Shown here piece after piece: positions 1-11,820 of a DNA stretch of 64,000 bases. Under the pieces are notes generated by a model. That model was not told the origin of the DNA. It searched no databases and saw only the letters and a program-made list of their open reading frames with translations. Numbering within the stretch: the first letter of the stretch is position 1; each line of letters starts with the position of its first letter. The stretch is from contig QJNS01000257.1 in the NCBI GenBank assembly GCA_004154925.1, forward strand, positions 1 to 64,000, written 5' to 3'. The position numbers and the translations under genes were made by a program. The stretch is from Monosporascus cannonballus (taxonomy: Eukaryota; Ascomycota; Sordariomycetes; Xylariales).

Positions 1-110
1 TCTAATAGATCAGTTAGATCACTCTAAGTCACGTGACTTAGAGTGTGGAGCTTTTCCACTTTCTGCAGCCCTGGGGCCTCCAGAACGGGTCTGCTCGGGG
101 ATCCGTAACA
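1..110 (-). mobile_element. 5' end of an LTR retrotransposon LTR, cut by the window edge
   Basis: Read on the minus strand the sequence starts TGTTACGGATCC at position 110 and runs off the window with balanced base composition, in sharp contrast to the AT-rich DNA that begins at 111. TGTTACGG is a common LTR start in fungal retrotransposons. The DNA at 111 and beyond decodes as the interior of a gypsy reverse transcriptase on the same strand, so this LTR is best read as the outer end of a younger element inserted into that older one. Only this edge is visible, so neither family nor completeness can be judged. Confidence 0.6.
20..45. repeat. perfect 26-bp palindrome centred on CACGTG
   Basis: The half-site CACTCTAAGTCAC is followed by its exact reverse complement, giving a 26-bp perfect palindrome inside the LTR fragment. 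The centre is the E-box-like hexamer CACGTG. In an LTR U3 region such a palindrome could be a promoter element or a dimeric transcription-factor site; that role is inference. Confidence 0.75.
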
Positions 111-3100
111 ATAATAAATTTTTTTTAAATTGGTTAAAAACTTATTATTTTTCGTTTTTTTAATAAAAAAAGGTTTTTTTAATTAGTTGTAAAAAGGGAA
201 TTATTATTTTATTAAAGTATTTTATAAAGGTTCGGTAAAAATTAGCAAACCCGATAAAGTTTTTAACCCTTTTTACGTTAATAAATACCTTTTATTTTCG
301 AATAACGGTTATTTTTTTAAAAGCGATGTTTAAATTTATGTTTATTTCGATAATAAACTTTAAATATTTCGTTTCCTGGATTATGAATTTGCATTTATCC
401 GGGTTTAATTTTAATTTTATTTCTGTTAAATAACGGAATACCAGTTTAACTTTAATTATATAATTAATTCGAAAACCGGACGAATAAATTAATATATTAT
501 TTATATATACGGAATAAAAGTTATTAAAATAATGTTTTAACGTAATATTAATATAATTCTAAAAGATAGCCGGTATACCGTTAAGGCCGAATAAGTATAT
601 TAGCTATTCGAAAAACCCAAAACATATACGGAACGTAATTTTTTTTCGTTTTTCTGGCGGATATATAACCAGTAAAAAGCCGTTCGAACGTCGAATTTCG
701 TAAACCACTGGGCCTATAATAAGGTTCGTAACGTTTCCTTTATTAACGAGAATAAATAACGGTTTTATTTTGTAATTTTATTTAATTCCTTATAATTTAT
801 GTAAAATCGTAAACCCCCGTTAAATTTCTTTATATATAATACCGGGGTATTTATAAAGAAATTATTAACCTGAATTTAATTTTTATCGAATAGGTTTATA
901 AATATTTTATATAAAATTAATAATTTTTTTTAATATCTCGTATAAAAATTTTTATAAGATTATTTTTTAACTTAAAATATTTATTTCCAGGTTTATTATT
1001 ATGTCGTTATTATTATGATAAAATAATAACGATAAGTTTTTATCGTTTATAAAAAGGTTTTGAAATTTTTATATTTCCTTAAGAAAATATTCCGTTATAT
1101 TTTTAAATATTAATTACAACTTTATTTTTAAAGCCTTATTAATATTTTTTATAAAGATTGCGAATAATTATATTTCGTTTTTTATGGCGGGTTTGCCGTA
1201 TTATTATTGCGAAAATTATAACCGTTATTAGGCGGATTTCTTTGTATTTTTATAGCCGCCCCTTTAGGCGGTCCTTAGGTTTTTTATTAAATTATTTTTT
1301 TTCGCGTAATATAGGCGCGGTAACGTCGTTTACGAAACGGATAAACCGTTATTTCGTTTCGTATATAATATTATTATATTTTATTTAAAATTTTCTTAAA
1401 ATAAAAAAGTAAAATAAATTTTTGATTACGTATTCTTAAATTCGTTTTAGGCGGCCGTCCAAATTTACATTAACGTAAATAATTTTTCGGATTATAATTA
1501 TTATAAGTTTGTTATTTTTCGCTAGCTTTAATCGATAAAATATAATAAATATACGTTATAATTTTAAATAATGGATTAACCGTTAATTAAATACAAAATA
1601 ATAAATATACTTATTATTAATTAAGATATTTATATATATAATATTATTAATTAAGATATCTATATATATAATAGTATTAATTAAGGCGTTTAATATAAAA
1701 AAATACTATGTAATTTATTATTAATTTTTTGCAATTTTTTCTTTTTTACGTTCTTTTTCTGTTAGCGATTTTTAATAAGGATTATTTTTTTAAATTTTCG
1801 TTATCCAAATTACTATCTCCATTAACGGCATTCTGCAAGCTTATTACCGTAACCTCCGTCCTAGCCGGTCGAAACCGTTTTACGGATTTATATTTAGAGC
1901 ATTTCCAATTTGAATAGTTCGTAACGGCATAACGGAAGCACTGCTTTTTCCGTTTCCGAACTTTTACCTTGTTATCGGAAAGCCATTTCGCATAAGGCCG
2001 ATTATCCGAACCCTATTTCGAATTATTCCCGGATCGGTTTTTTAATTATTCCGTTATTAATTTATAAATTTAAAAATTAACGTAATTAATTATACGATAT
2101 CCGTTATAAGCATGTTTTCTTAAACGTTTATTATTTAAGCCGGTTTATTAATTTAATTAACGTATTATTATTAATTAACCGTTTTATTTTTTTTACCGAA
2201 ATACCAGGTTATTATTTTTTTACTTATATAACAATTAGATAAAACTTTTAAATAATTAATTACTTTTTTTATTTTACGTATTTAACGGTTATAATCGTTA
2301 TAAAGCATATTTTTCGTTATTAATGCGTTATAAAATTACGTATTAATACTGGCATTTAAGGAAATTACCTTAATTATTAAAGGTTACGTTAAACCTTTAT
2401 ATTTAGCCAATTTAAATTTAAAATTTAATAAATCATTTTAAAACCGTTAATTATTACCCTGCTTTATATATTATAATTACTTTTTAACGAATTATACCGC
2501 TTATTTATTTTCGAATTATTTTGTTATATAAAAAAGAAAATTATCGATATTAAAATCTTTTTGTAATTTTTTTATTTCGAATTAATAATTAAATCGTAAT
2601 TATTTTTCGGTAAGCATAAATATTATAATATTTAAATAAATTGTTACAAAAAAACCGGAAATAAATCGGTTTTTTTATTATTGTACGAAATATAACGAAA
2701 CACGAATAAAATATTTTTTATTTTCCGTTTTATAAAGGCTATTTTATAAGCTTATAATTTGTTTTTACGAACGTATTATTAAGCGGTAAGCTTATCGTAA
2801 ATTTTTAGTAAAATAGATTTTATTTTATAAGAGTTTTTTTTTTGCTTTCGTAAAAAGGTATTTTTTTTATTTCCGTTATCTGGTTAAATAAATTATTTAT
2901 CGTTTCGTTACGGTTAAAAACTAATTTGGCAAATTCCTTTTATTATATATTAAGCTTTTAAAGCATATTTATAAATAATTAATACTGTAAATTTTCCTTA
3001 GTAATTCCGGACGAAGTTAATACCGTAAATTCGCTTATAATTTCGTTAATTATATTATTTTACAGTTATTTTGTTATAAGATTTTTTTGGCTTATTATCC

Positions 3101-3369
3101 GTAACTATAATATCTTTAGGAAACGTTTTGCTTTTATTTAATTTCCTGAAAGCTATAATAAGTTATAACCTTAAATATATGTAACGGGTACGATACGTAA
3201 GCTGAACGGAGATAAGGCCCAACGAAAGTTTATATTCAAGGTAAGGAGGGAAAAGGAGAAACAGCTAGCTACCAGCGAGGTGGCTGCTCCCTATATACAT
3301 ATGGGTAAGCTCGGGCTAAGGAGCTCGCTCCGTAAGCCCGAGCCGCCCTATAGGCTTTAGCCTGTAACA
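111..3369 (-). mobile_element. RIP-degraded Ty3/gypsy retrotransposon (5' LTR, gag, part of pol)
   Basis: On the minus strand, broken frames between about 760 and 120 read as gypsy reverse transcriptase: the stretches LKLNPDKCKFIIQETKYL and FIGFANFYRTF are the recognisable RT/RNase H connection, and YINNILIYS stands where the family has the YLDD active site. At 1899-1943 a Gag zinc knuckle reads CFRYAVTNYSNWKC, a CX2CX4HX4C knuckle in which the second Cys and the His are both Tyr. Those changes are G-to-A or C-to-T as RIP predicts. An LTR at 3369-3180 sits about 1.2 kb upstream of the knuckle, the right distance for gag. The element stops at 111 within pol, where another LTR begins. No intact frame remains, so it is not autonomous. 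Confidence 0.75.
3180..3369 (-). repeat. 190-bp LTR, probable 5' LTR of the gypsy element at 111-3369
   Basis: On the minus strand the segment begins TGTTACAGGC and ends CCCGTTACA (TG...CA), contains a TATATAG box, and has balanced composition while both flanks are AT-rich. The flanks do not form a target-site duplication (ATATA on one side, TCGAC on the other). This fits an LTR with its own internal region on one side and interrupted DNA on the other rather than a solo LTR. The plus-strand reading also starts TG and ends CA, so orientation rests on the minus-strand gag/RT found downstream of it. Confidence 0.6.
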
Positions 3370-5160
3370 TCGACAGTTGACAGCATGAAGTCGACTATAT
3401 CTGTCAAGCTCTTCTAGCAATAGGTCTTCTATCCATTCTTAATACTTTTAGATTCAAGCCTTTAATATCTATCTTCTTTGGCGTTATTATCTTTTCTTTT
3501 ATTATCGTATTATAAGAGAAATCTGATTGATAAGGTCTTCCTAATCTCGGTGCTTCGTTAATTATCCTTCCACGATGATTAACTCGTAATTCTATCGCTA
3601 TTAGGTTTTAGACTAGAGAAGCGTTTTGATTTTTTTAAGTCCTCGTAGAATTTTAATAGGTGGGTTATAGTCGTCCTTAATTCGAATTATGTCAAGTATC
3701 TTACCATTATTATTAACTTTAGATTATCCTTCTAGTATAGGTATTTAGTTGCTTTGTCGTAGTTTTTTAGAATTTTTTGCACTTGCTGGCAAAGTGCTCT
3801 ATTTTATCGTAATTAAAGCATTTGATATTTTTTGTATCGTATTACTTGACTATATCTAGTTTTATAGATTTTAATATCGTTTTATAAAAGGTTAAAGGCG
3901 TATTACCTTTTTTTCTTAATTAGTTTTAAAATATCCGGATTTTAAAACACATTATCTTTTTTTTATTAGCGTTTAAACTGTTGGTTATCGATTTTGATCG
4001 TATAATTAACGTATTTGTTAAATTTTTAAAATTGTTTAAAACGAATAAATTCGTTTTTAATATCGCCTTTAAGTTTTCGATAAAATTATTTATTATTGTA
4101 TTATTACCGTTTTATATAGTTCTAGTCGTAGTTTGTTTAAATAATGCCGCGTATTTAGCTGTAGATTTTTTATGCTTAAGTTAAATTCGCTTCTAGATTA
4201 ATTTCTACTTTTTGTTTAGCGTAACGTATATATTTTAAAACTTTTGTTCGAAATTAGCGTAATACTAGATTAATGTTTTAATAGATTTCTTTTAATCTTT
4301 CTTAATTTTTTTGAAATAATTTCTTAAAGTAAGTTCGAATTATTTTAAAGTATTTCTTTTAAGAGTTTCGGTAATAAAAATAATTTTATCGGTTTTATTA
4401 ATAAAAAGGCTTCGATAATAGGAAGAATACGCTCTTAATTAAATAACGAATAATCGTATATTCTCTGTATTATTATACGGTTTAAGTATCTTTATTTCAT
4501 ACTTAGAGATAACTATAGTCGTAACTGGCTATCCTTTAAGCTGGTTTTTACGCTTTTCGTTAGTTTTCTCGAATTTATTTTTCTTTTATTAAGTCGTATT
4601 GTAATATTAGCAAGCTTTTCGTAACTAGAAATAGATTTTTTTAAAGTCCATATAATAATAAATCAATAATAGTTAAAGCTGAACAATGCTATTAAATAAA
4701 AGCTTATAACGTATAATAGTTAGCTGATTTAAGTAATTATTAAACCTAATCGTACGGTTTACTTTAGCCGTCGTGTCGTAAATTTTAAGCAAAAAATTGA
4801 ATTAATTGCGTTTCATAATAATAAATATATAAAAAATAATTTCGACAAACAAGTTAAATACTATAATTTATTAATTTTTTAAATTATAAGAAAGAAAATA
4901 AATGCATATATATTTAATCTATAATTAATAACTTACTGCCGTTAATTATTTTAACCTAATTTATTTAACTTACTCCTATTTTCTACGTCAATTATAGCTT
5001 ACTCGATTAATTTCTATTTTTCTCGTTAGCGTTGTTAACGTTATTAATGCCCTAAATTCGAATTAACCGGTTACGTAATTCTCTTGATAATGGTCGAAGC
5101 TATTCAGCTTTTACCCTGACCGTTCGCTATAAGCCAAGCTTTACTAATAATTAATGGCCA

Positions 5161-5458
5161 TGTTACATGCGCACGAATCGGGAGTCTAATGTTTGTTCTT
5201 GCTAATCCGAACACCCAGCCGAAGAGTCAAACAGCCCGTGATCGCCGGCACCGTTCACATGCCGTGGAGGCGAAGTGAGGGGGGAAAGGAGGAAAAGGGG
5301 GGAAGAGAAAAGAAGGGGGGAAGAGAAAAGAAGGGGGGGCATTTAGCCGTCAAAGTGACTAATGCATGCCCTAAAACTGCTTGTACCCGGTGTCCCCTAT
5401 ATTTAAGCGGCAAACTTTATGTATATCACAGGACATTGGCTTGGAGGCTCGCATAACA
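5161..5458 (-). repeat. 298-bp LTR bounding the left transposon nest
   Basis: On the minus strand it starts TGTTATGCG and ends CGCATGTAACA, an imperfect inverted pair of LTR termini, and carries a TATA-like TTAAATATAGGGG. The segment is not AT-depleted of G/C like the adjoining internal region. Its outer end at 5458 coincides with the switch to ordinary gene-space composition, so I place the border of the repeat nest here. Confidence 0.55.
5303..5338 (+). repeat. two tandem copies of an 18-bp all-purine unit
   Basis: The unit AAGAGAAAAGAAGGGGGG is repeated twice without change and preceded by more purine-rich sequence from about 5276. It lies inside the LTR at 5161-5458. A pure purine strand of this length can form triplex or G-rich structure; no role can be shown from sequence. 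Confidence 0.8.
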
Positions 5459-7749
5459 CACGGTATAAGATCTATCTAAACACACAAACAAACTCGGACG
5501 CACCCTCCCTAATTCCCTCCAAGGCAAACTGGCAGTAATTCTATTTTTTCTTCTATCTTAGATATGTGGCGGAACTCCTCAAGATCCCCAATTCCCTGCT
5601 TGTTCTTGCCTCTCCACTTCAACACTGCATATCGGGGCTAATCGAAAGAGTAGTGATTAAGGATGTGGCACTAGCAAAGAATGTCAGGGACGCCATAGGA
5701 TGCTTAATAGATTTCTGCCTGGCCGTTGGTGCATTTATCATGGTTAATATTTATCTTCCTCCAGATCTATTCACATAACTCCATGCCAATGCTGGTGAGT
5801 AGGCCAGGGGCGGGCTTATCACGGCGTCGGCCAAGCGAGATATCAAATCCCCCATGCTCCATCCCGACGCATGTTTAAGAGCCCTGTGAGGCTACTAAAT
5901 GGTTCTTACCCCAAGCCAACTATATTAAACTTCACAATTCCCTTACCCTCTCTGGGCAAAATTAGGAGGACCATTGATGCTGAAGTGGACTGATGGTTAA
6001 CAGTGGGGTTTCGTGATTGAGCGCAATACTACCCTTTCTATATTCAGAAATTTATGTTTGGACCGGCATTGAGACGCGGGACTTAAAGGAATTCAAGGCG
6101 GTCAGGCATGGCAGAATCGAGAAATGGTATGTTGGGATGAGTCAGCAGATATTCTATGCCGCATATTCGATATTATTCCTGTTTCGACTTCCTGGAAGGT
6201 CAAATCCTGAATGCGAATCCCATCCGTTCCCCACGTTATTACCAACCCACCCCGGCCTACATACTCCAGTAAGAACTAGGGAACACGAGGGCGGAGAAGG
6301 CGGCTTGTTACATTGGGGTAATGGTTTCCCATGCAATCTATCACGAGCATGCCATGAAACGCCATGCCATGACATGACATGATATCCCAGAATGCTTTTC
6401 CTTTCAGAGTTCTTCCTTGCCACCCAACCTCAACCCCAGCTGCTGTCTCAGCCTAGGCTAGTTCACCCCAGGCCACCCTATCGCCACACCACCACCAAAA
6501 CCACCAGCACTGGGCTCGGGCGGTCTGGTCGGTCTGGACGGGGCTTGGGGGCCTCGCCACAGCGGGTGGGACTTGTTCCTTGCGCCCCGAAGCGGCACCG
6601 CGGGCGTCCAAGGTCTGGCGAGAAGCAACGGCAGTAGACGAGGTAGCGCCGTTGGCGCAGTACGACGCATAGAGGAGGTTGGAACAGTCGTCCGCGAGAG
6701 CCTGGTATGGAAAGGATCAGCAAGCGTAGGTTAGCTCCTAAAGATCTTTTGGAGAGGGTGTTGTGATTTGGTACTAGAGAGTCGGATATATGAGGTTCAG
6801 ACGGCTGTGGGGTGGAAGACAAACTTACGGGTTCCAGGTCTGGAACTGCGCGAACGTTATGCCGAACTGGTCCTGGGCTTTGGCGGAAGTAATCCCCCGG
6901 ATTGGATGACGTACCACCGGTTCATTCGCGCACACACCGATATGTTTGTGTGTCCTTTACCTAAGATAGAGGAGAGATTTTGTTTTTCTTTCATAATCGC
7001 AGGGATACGAGGGGGTAAAAAGGGGCATTGGGGTAAACATACTCGTAGCACTCCCCAGTAGTGCCCGCCGGGGTGGAAGTCGGGGGAGGACAACGGTGGA
7101 CATGGTCGTCGTGTTCCAGTCGCGCGTCGGCGGCACGTAGTAGTTGAAGCTGGAGAGGAGGTTGCTGCACTCTTCGTCGATCTATATATGTATATATAGA
7201 TCAGGTCTACCGTTAGATATGCCTGTCTCCGTTCCTTGATTGATATATCGGGGACAGCGAGTTGTTGATACTGACGTAGATTGGTCTTCCATCAGATATT
7301 CCTATATGTTGCTCGAAAGAGAGGGCTGTCTTCTACCTAGTAGATACCTAAGTCACACCGGATTCTCAACTGCAGGTAGATTTCACGAGGTGTGCCGTCC
7401 GGAGCAGCTAAAAGAGGGGGGGTGAGGCGTATGTGCAAAGGCTCTTCGACAAGTCAACCGTCACAGACTTAGACAAATAGTAGAAACGGTCATAGAGCGA
7501 GATTCAAGGGAATAGTTATCTTCACTCGGAGTTCGCGGGCTTTAGGGAGAGAACTCCTCGTCGTGTTCGGTGGAAGTCGATTTGATAGCGACGAACGGCT
7601 ACACGCCACTATCATCATCACACCACTGTTGTTCATATTCCTCCGTTGGATCCCCAGACAAGCACGTGGAGAGTGTCCCCTTGCGGGTTGGACCGTGACT
7701 ATATCAAGAATGTCCGAGGCGTGCGTGCTAGGCCCTCCACGCCCAAATT
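5459..7749. other. intergenic region without a recognisable gene
   Basis: Composition is ordinary for gene space, but no open frame here has a convincing start, splice pattern or family resemblance, and the frames on the two strands at 6150-7090 simply mirror each other. The longest plus-strand stretch (5566-5778) opens with GTG rather than ATG. The region probably includes the 3' flank of the ankyrin gene and decayed DNA next to the transposon nest. Confidence 0.5.
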
Positions 7750-10700
7750 CTAGCTCATCAGAGTGTTCCTGCCGTCGCATTCAGGGGTTAAGTTGTATGA
7801 TATTAAATATTGTATGAAAAACATAGGAGTGCAACATAGTATAGAGCAAAGAGAGTCAATCTGCCAGATAGACCAGCAATGTTCGTCCTCGTTCAAACCA
7901 CCAAGAACGATATGCTCTGCGATTTCCTCAATGCGTCGGTACCAGTAATTGATATCCCTTTTATCTTCCTTCTCCGCCACCAACTTCTGACTTGATTCAT
8001 CATCCCATCTGACGCCGATCGCTTCCGCCCCAATTCTCTCTTCGTGTGATATGTCACGGCCATTGAGACCCTTTAGCACCTCCTCCATCCGATCACACCA
8101 GTAGCCGGTCCAAAATTCGCGCAAGGCGGCTATGGTATCTGTCGTCCCCTCTTTCAGAATACCAATCACTTTGGCTTCGAACTCTTGGACTAGATCTTCT
8201 AGGATCCCTAGTAACGCGGCCTGTTCCTCTTCTATATCCTGAATATCTTGCGGGTCGTCAATGGCGACACGGTCGACACCTGCGTCGCAACACGTGTGCT
8301 GCAGACCTAAACCTTCGAACGTAATGAATCGAATGGACTCTCTGTGCTGTTGTACCTCCATATCCGAGCCGAAATGCTGAATGTACTCAGTGAAGAAATA
8401 GATCAGATCGGCCGGGTTGGAGTAGGTGAAGCGCGACCATATTTTCAACATCCAGAGAAATGGACTGCAGCCATCGACTGAACATCTGCAGGAACATTCA
8501 TCTGGTGCATTGACTGGCATGAATTTTGCATTGATCTGGTGGAGTGCATCCTCAACACTCGATGTGAAGTCCTCATGATTCCGGGCAAAGGAGCAACCGA
8601 TCGCGTGAACTAACCAATGCGCGTTAGTTGCACCCCGAACTGCCAGCGACGGAGGAGTCAGAGATGTATACTCCAGGCGATGGACAAGTTCGGCCCCATG
8701 TTCCACAAGCCACAAAAGATAGGGAAATCGAGACCCATTCCCGGCAGCGATGACTAATGGTGATATACCATAAATATCAGCTGTATCTAGGTCGCGGAAA
8801 CCGAGACCGAAGCAAAGCTCAGCATTAGCACTACTGTTCAAGCGGTGATAACATGAGCGACCAGTTTCGGGCTCATGTTGACTCGGGGGGTAATGCCCTG
8901 TAACCATCAAGGCAGCTGGAACCGCAACGTTACATCCATGTAACCTTTCAATGACGCGAGGAGCATGAGCGTCGAGAACATTTCCATCTTTTAGGCCCAA
9001 TTCCTCAACTTCTGAAAGTGGGAGGTGTCCCACAGCTAGACGCTTCAGTTTTTCGCGCCTATCTTTCATTTCGCTGATATATTTCAGCGTGCTTCGCCTG
9101 GAACCCTCGTCGAAATAGTTTGGATACCGGGGGTTAAAGGCAGTACAATCAGTATTTAATAGCATATCGAGGCAGCTTGTGCAGATACATTGAGAGTCGC
9201 ATAACTCAAGACCTCCAGAATAGCAGAGATTTCGACTTAGATGTAAAGCATACAGTACTGGGCTGCTGCCACGGATGTCGATACTGTTAAGGAGGTCCTC
9301 ATCCGCAACTTGCAGTAGCAACTGAAGAGATTCCGGCTTGTCCACCGCAAGATGGAGAGGAGTCTGGCCAAGCAAATTCTTTTCGCTCTGTGTGGTAGAT
9401 GGATAGTTTGCGAGTATATCTTTGATCTGTTCGACATCATTTGCCAGGACTACGATGCTCAAGGGACCACAACCATATGCTTGGTAGGAATCAGTGCCAG
9501 AGTCCATGGAAACTTAGCTGCAATGCAAGGACATACCTTCCGCTATTCGTTGCGACTCTGCTAGTAACCTTACGTGTTCATAAGTTCGACGATTGTGGTA
9601 GAGTGGTGTTAAAGACACAAGTGGGACGTCATGACCTGGTGGGAAAAGAGATTCTGCAACCATGGATTGATCATGATGTAACTCTTCGAACGCAGTTTCG
9701 AATGGCGAACTGCCTTGTTATGAGCTACGTCCTGATGAGCTTCAGCTGAGTGGCACTTACACGCCGTCTCTGTCATACAGGATAGGAACACCGTATGCGA
9801 ATAGCGCCCTGAAAAGATCAAGCGCTGCAGGGAGGCAAGACCTGTCGGGGCCCAAAGCTAGATAATAAATCTAAATATGTCAAATGCGCAAATTCAATTA
9901 AGATTGGAGCAACAAGGGTGAAGGTCGTAAATGTAGGCATACCATATGACCGGCATTATGTAAAAGGGTGCTGTTCGCTAAATCCACATCCGTAGGCGCC
10001 GCTTTCCCTTCATGAAATAGCACCAAGATCTTTCTTAAAACGGTTTGTAGTAACTCATCCCAAGGCAACCCACGAGGTTTATGGGAAGCCAAAGCACAGT
10101 TTCCCATGATGTGTAAAAGCCGGAAGGCCGGAGCAGTGTTGCTATCGACCGTTGCGTAATATGTAAATTTCGGGGCAATGCTGAAGCCGCCAGCACCGTA
10201 GGTCATGGAGAATGTCATGTTGATTGCTTTATTCAAGAGTCTTGCAGCCCCGGTGTACTTGAAGCCAAGTGATCGACCGCGTCGACTTGTTACGACACGA
10301 GACAACTTGCAATCTGGTAAGTGCTCCTCGGTGAGGATCGTCTCATCGTATAACTCAAAGGGCCCCCAACACAGTTGTTGATACTGGTACCGTCTCCGAC
10401 GACGACAAATGCAGTTGAGATTATTCCTTTTGGCGGAATTGCGCGGCGATAAGAATCCGAAGTCTGCTGGTGATCCCCTTATACAAGGTCCACCATCTTC
10501 AGGGAGAGATACCATTTCGTCACATAATGCTCCGAGGTTGCTGGGTTTTGCTATCAGCCGGCCGACGACAATTTCTGAGTCCTGCCATTTGTTAGGACAC
10601 ACGCTACGAAGCTTTGGACTTCCTTACTTTATGCTGTTCTCTCACCCTCCGTGTTCCGCCAAGAGCAAGCTCGCTCAAAATGCGCTCAATGTTCGCAAGG

Positions 10701-11509
10701 CGATGGTATTGTTCGGGGTTTTGAAGCTGCTGTTGGATTTGGTCTAGCTGGCCTCGATTTGACACCAATAATGATCGGACAGATCGTTGAAACTGTTGCG
10801 AATTATCTCTTATTCCCTGAATACCGTCATGTAGTTGAATTGACGGTCTCTCTGCCTTGTGTGCAATCAAAGGGGGCAAAGAATCGACTGAGCTCTGAAT
10901 ACTCGGCAAGCTGTCATTGACTTTCGTCAGAGGGCCGTCGAGTACAGCCGAAACCGTGTGCGAGTTGTTTTCAATAGCGCCAAGTGTTTTTCTAGCTGAT
11001 AAGGAGATGTTTCTGCATAGTAGTTAGGTATTATGACGGTCATTCTGCTGGCGCGAATGACTTTACAAACCCAGGCCCTGTAGCGCTGTCTGAAATATCC
11101 TGTTGACGCGGTCCAGCTTGTCCTCGAGCTGGTTAAGTTTGGAGCGATTGAACGCATATGTCAATTTCCTGGTCTGCTCCTTTAGCTTATCCCTAAAGTT
11201 GACCTGCGGCGTTACACCGCCAGTAAGCCCGGAAACGAAGGTATCTAAGGCCTTCAGCTCGGTTTCGCATGACTGAAAGCATTCCGCGACCGCCGCAGCC
11301 GAAACTCGATGACTCGAATCGACCTGGTTCAGCGCTGTCTGAATGACGGCTAAAACGGATTCGAAGCTTTTGACTTGCCGACGCACTGAATCGATATCGT
11401 CTGCACGACATTTTATGGCGTCGAGGTAACTAGTGATGCCGCCGCAGACCTGTATGCCCAAGGAGGCGAGACCGGCGGCCAAACCCACGATAGAGATGGG
11501 ATCAGCCAT
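7750..11509 (-). CDS. Helo-like N-terminal domain / ankyrin-repeat protein, six exons
   Basis: The protein starts MADPISIVGLAAGLASLGIQ, typical of the fungal N-terminal (Helo-like) domain found on STAND/NLR-type proteins. A helical linker, a Cys/Arg-rich segment (CICRRRRRYQYQQ), and C-terminal ankyrin repeats (LLGQTPLHLAVDKPESLQLLL) follow. Exons by eye: 11509-11067, 11012-10628, 10581-9951, 9824-9761, 9709-9537, 9479-7750. Together they keep frame for 1,141 residues. Introns are 46-126 bp; two have clear CTAAC branch sites. The weak point is intron 3: only the poor donor GTCATA (at 9950) restores phase, while the better GTATGC donor eight bases downstream breaks it. No NACHT or NB-ARC motif is visible between N-domain and ankyrins. 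Related proteins are linked to self/non-self recognition or are uncharacterised; function here is inference. Confidence 0.8.
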
Positions 11510-11820
11510 TCGGACAACATTTGAGGATTATCACAGACGAAGGGGGTCAGAACTAGTTCGCCTCGGTCAAAACATAAGAAAGATGTTTAGGAGACGAGGG
11601 AGCGAGGCTGCGTCGGCCGAATCTGCCCATGCATACCTACTGCCAGTCCAAGGAGGATGTTGAGAAACGCCTGAATCGACAGTTGGAGACTCTGCATACA
11701 GAAGTTCAATGTTCAGTTTCCTCCAATAGTTCACTCTCCGTGCGGTCTCAGCTTGCATGTGTAGGTTCCCATACCGTCAGGCTGCTAAGGAGGTACTCTG
11801 GGGGGGAATTACGTACCTAG

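Larger units (their letters stand above)
3370..5458 (-). mobile_element. second RIP-degraded LTR retrotransposon (5' LTR plus gag), cut at 3370
   Basis: Minus-strand frames hold a Gag zinc knuckle at 3779-3820, reading CFNYDKIEHFASKC. This is CX2CX4HX4C with the second Cys changed to Tyr by one G-to-A transition. Upstream of it on the minus strand lies about 1.2 kb of decayed gag, and then the LTR at 5161-5458. Immediately inside that LTR the minus strand reads TGGCCATTAATT, a TGG-starting primer-binding-site position. The element ends abruptly at 3370 where the LTR of the other element begins, so its pol region must lie outside the window or be lost. The family (copia or gypsy) cannot be told from gag alone. 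Confidence 0.6.

Noticed and set aside
1158..1388. Plus-strand frames in the AT-rich blocks (also 1729-1917, 3981-4184, 30841-31038)
   Set aside because: Ile/Phe/Leu/Tyr-rich translations of RIP-mutated DNA; the real coding signal in the left block is on the minus strand.
5193..5456. Lys/Glu/Gly-rich frame near the left nest
   Set aside because: It translates the purine tandem repeat inside an LTR.
5566..5778. Frame with hydrophobic end in the 5.5-kb region
   Set aside because: It starts at GTG, has no upstream ATG in frame, no family resemblance and no splice support.
6154..7093. Overlapping frames on both strands
   Set aside because: Mutually antisense, short, Pro/Arg-rich or low-complexity, with no recognisable motif.
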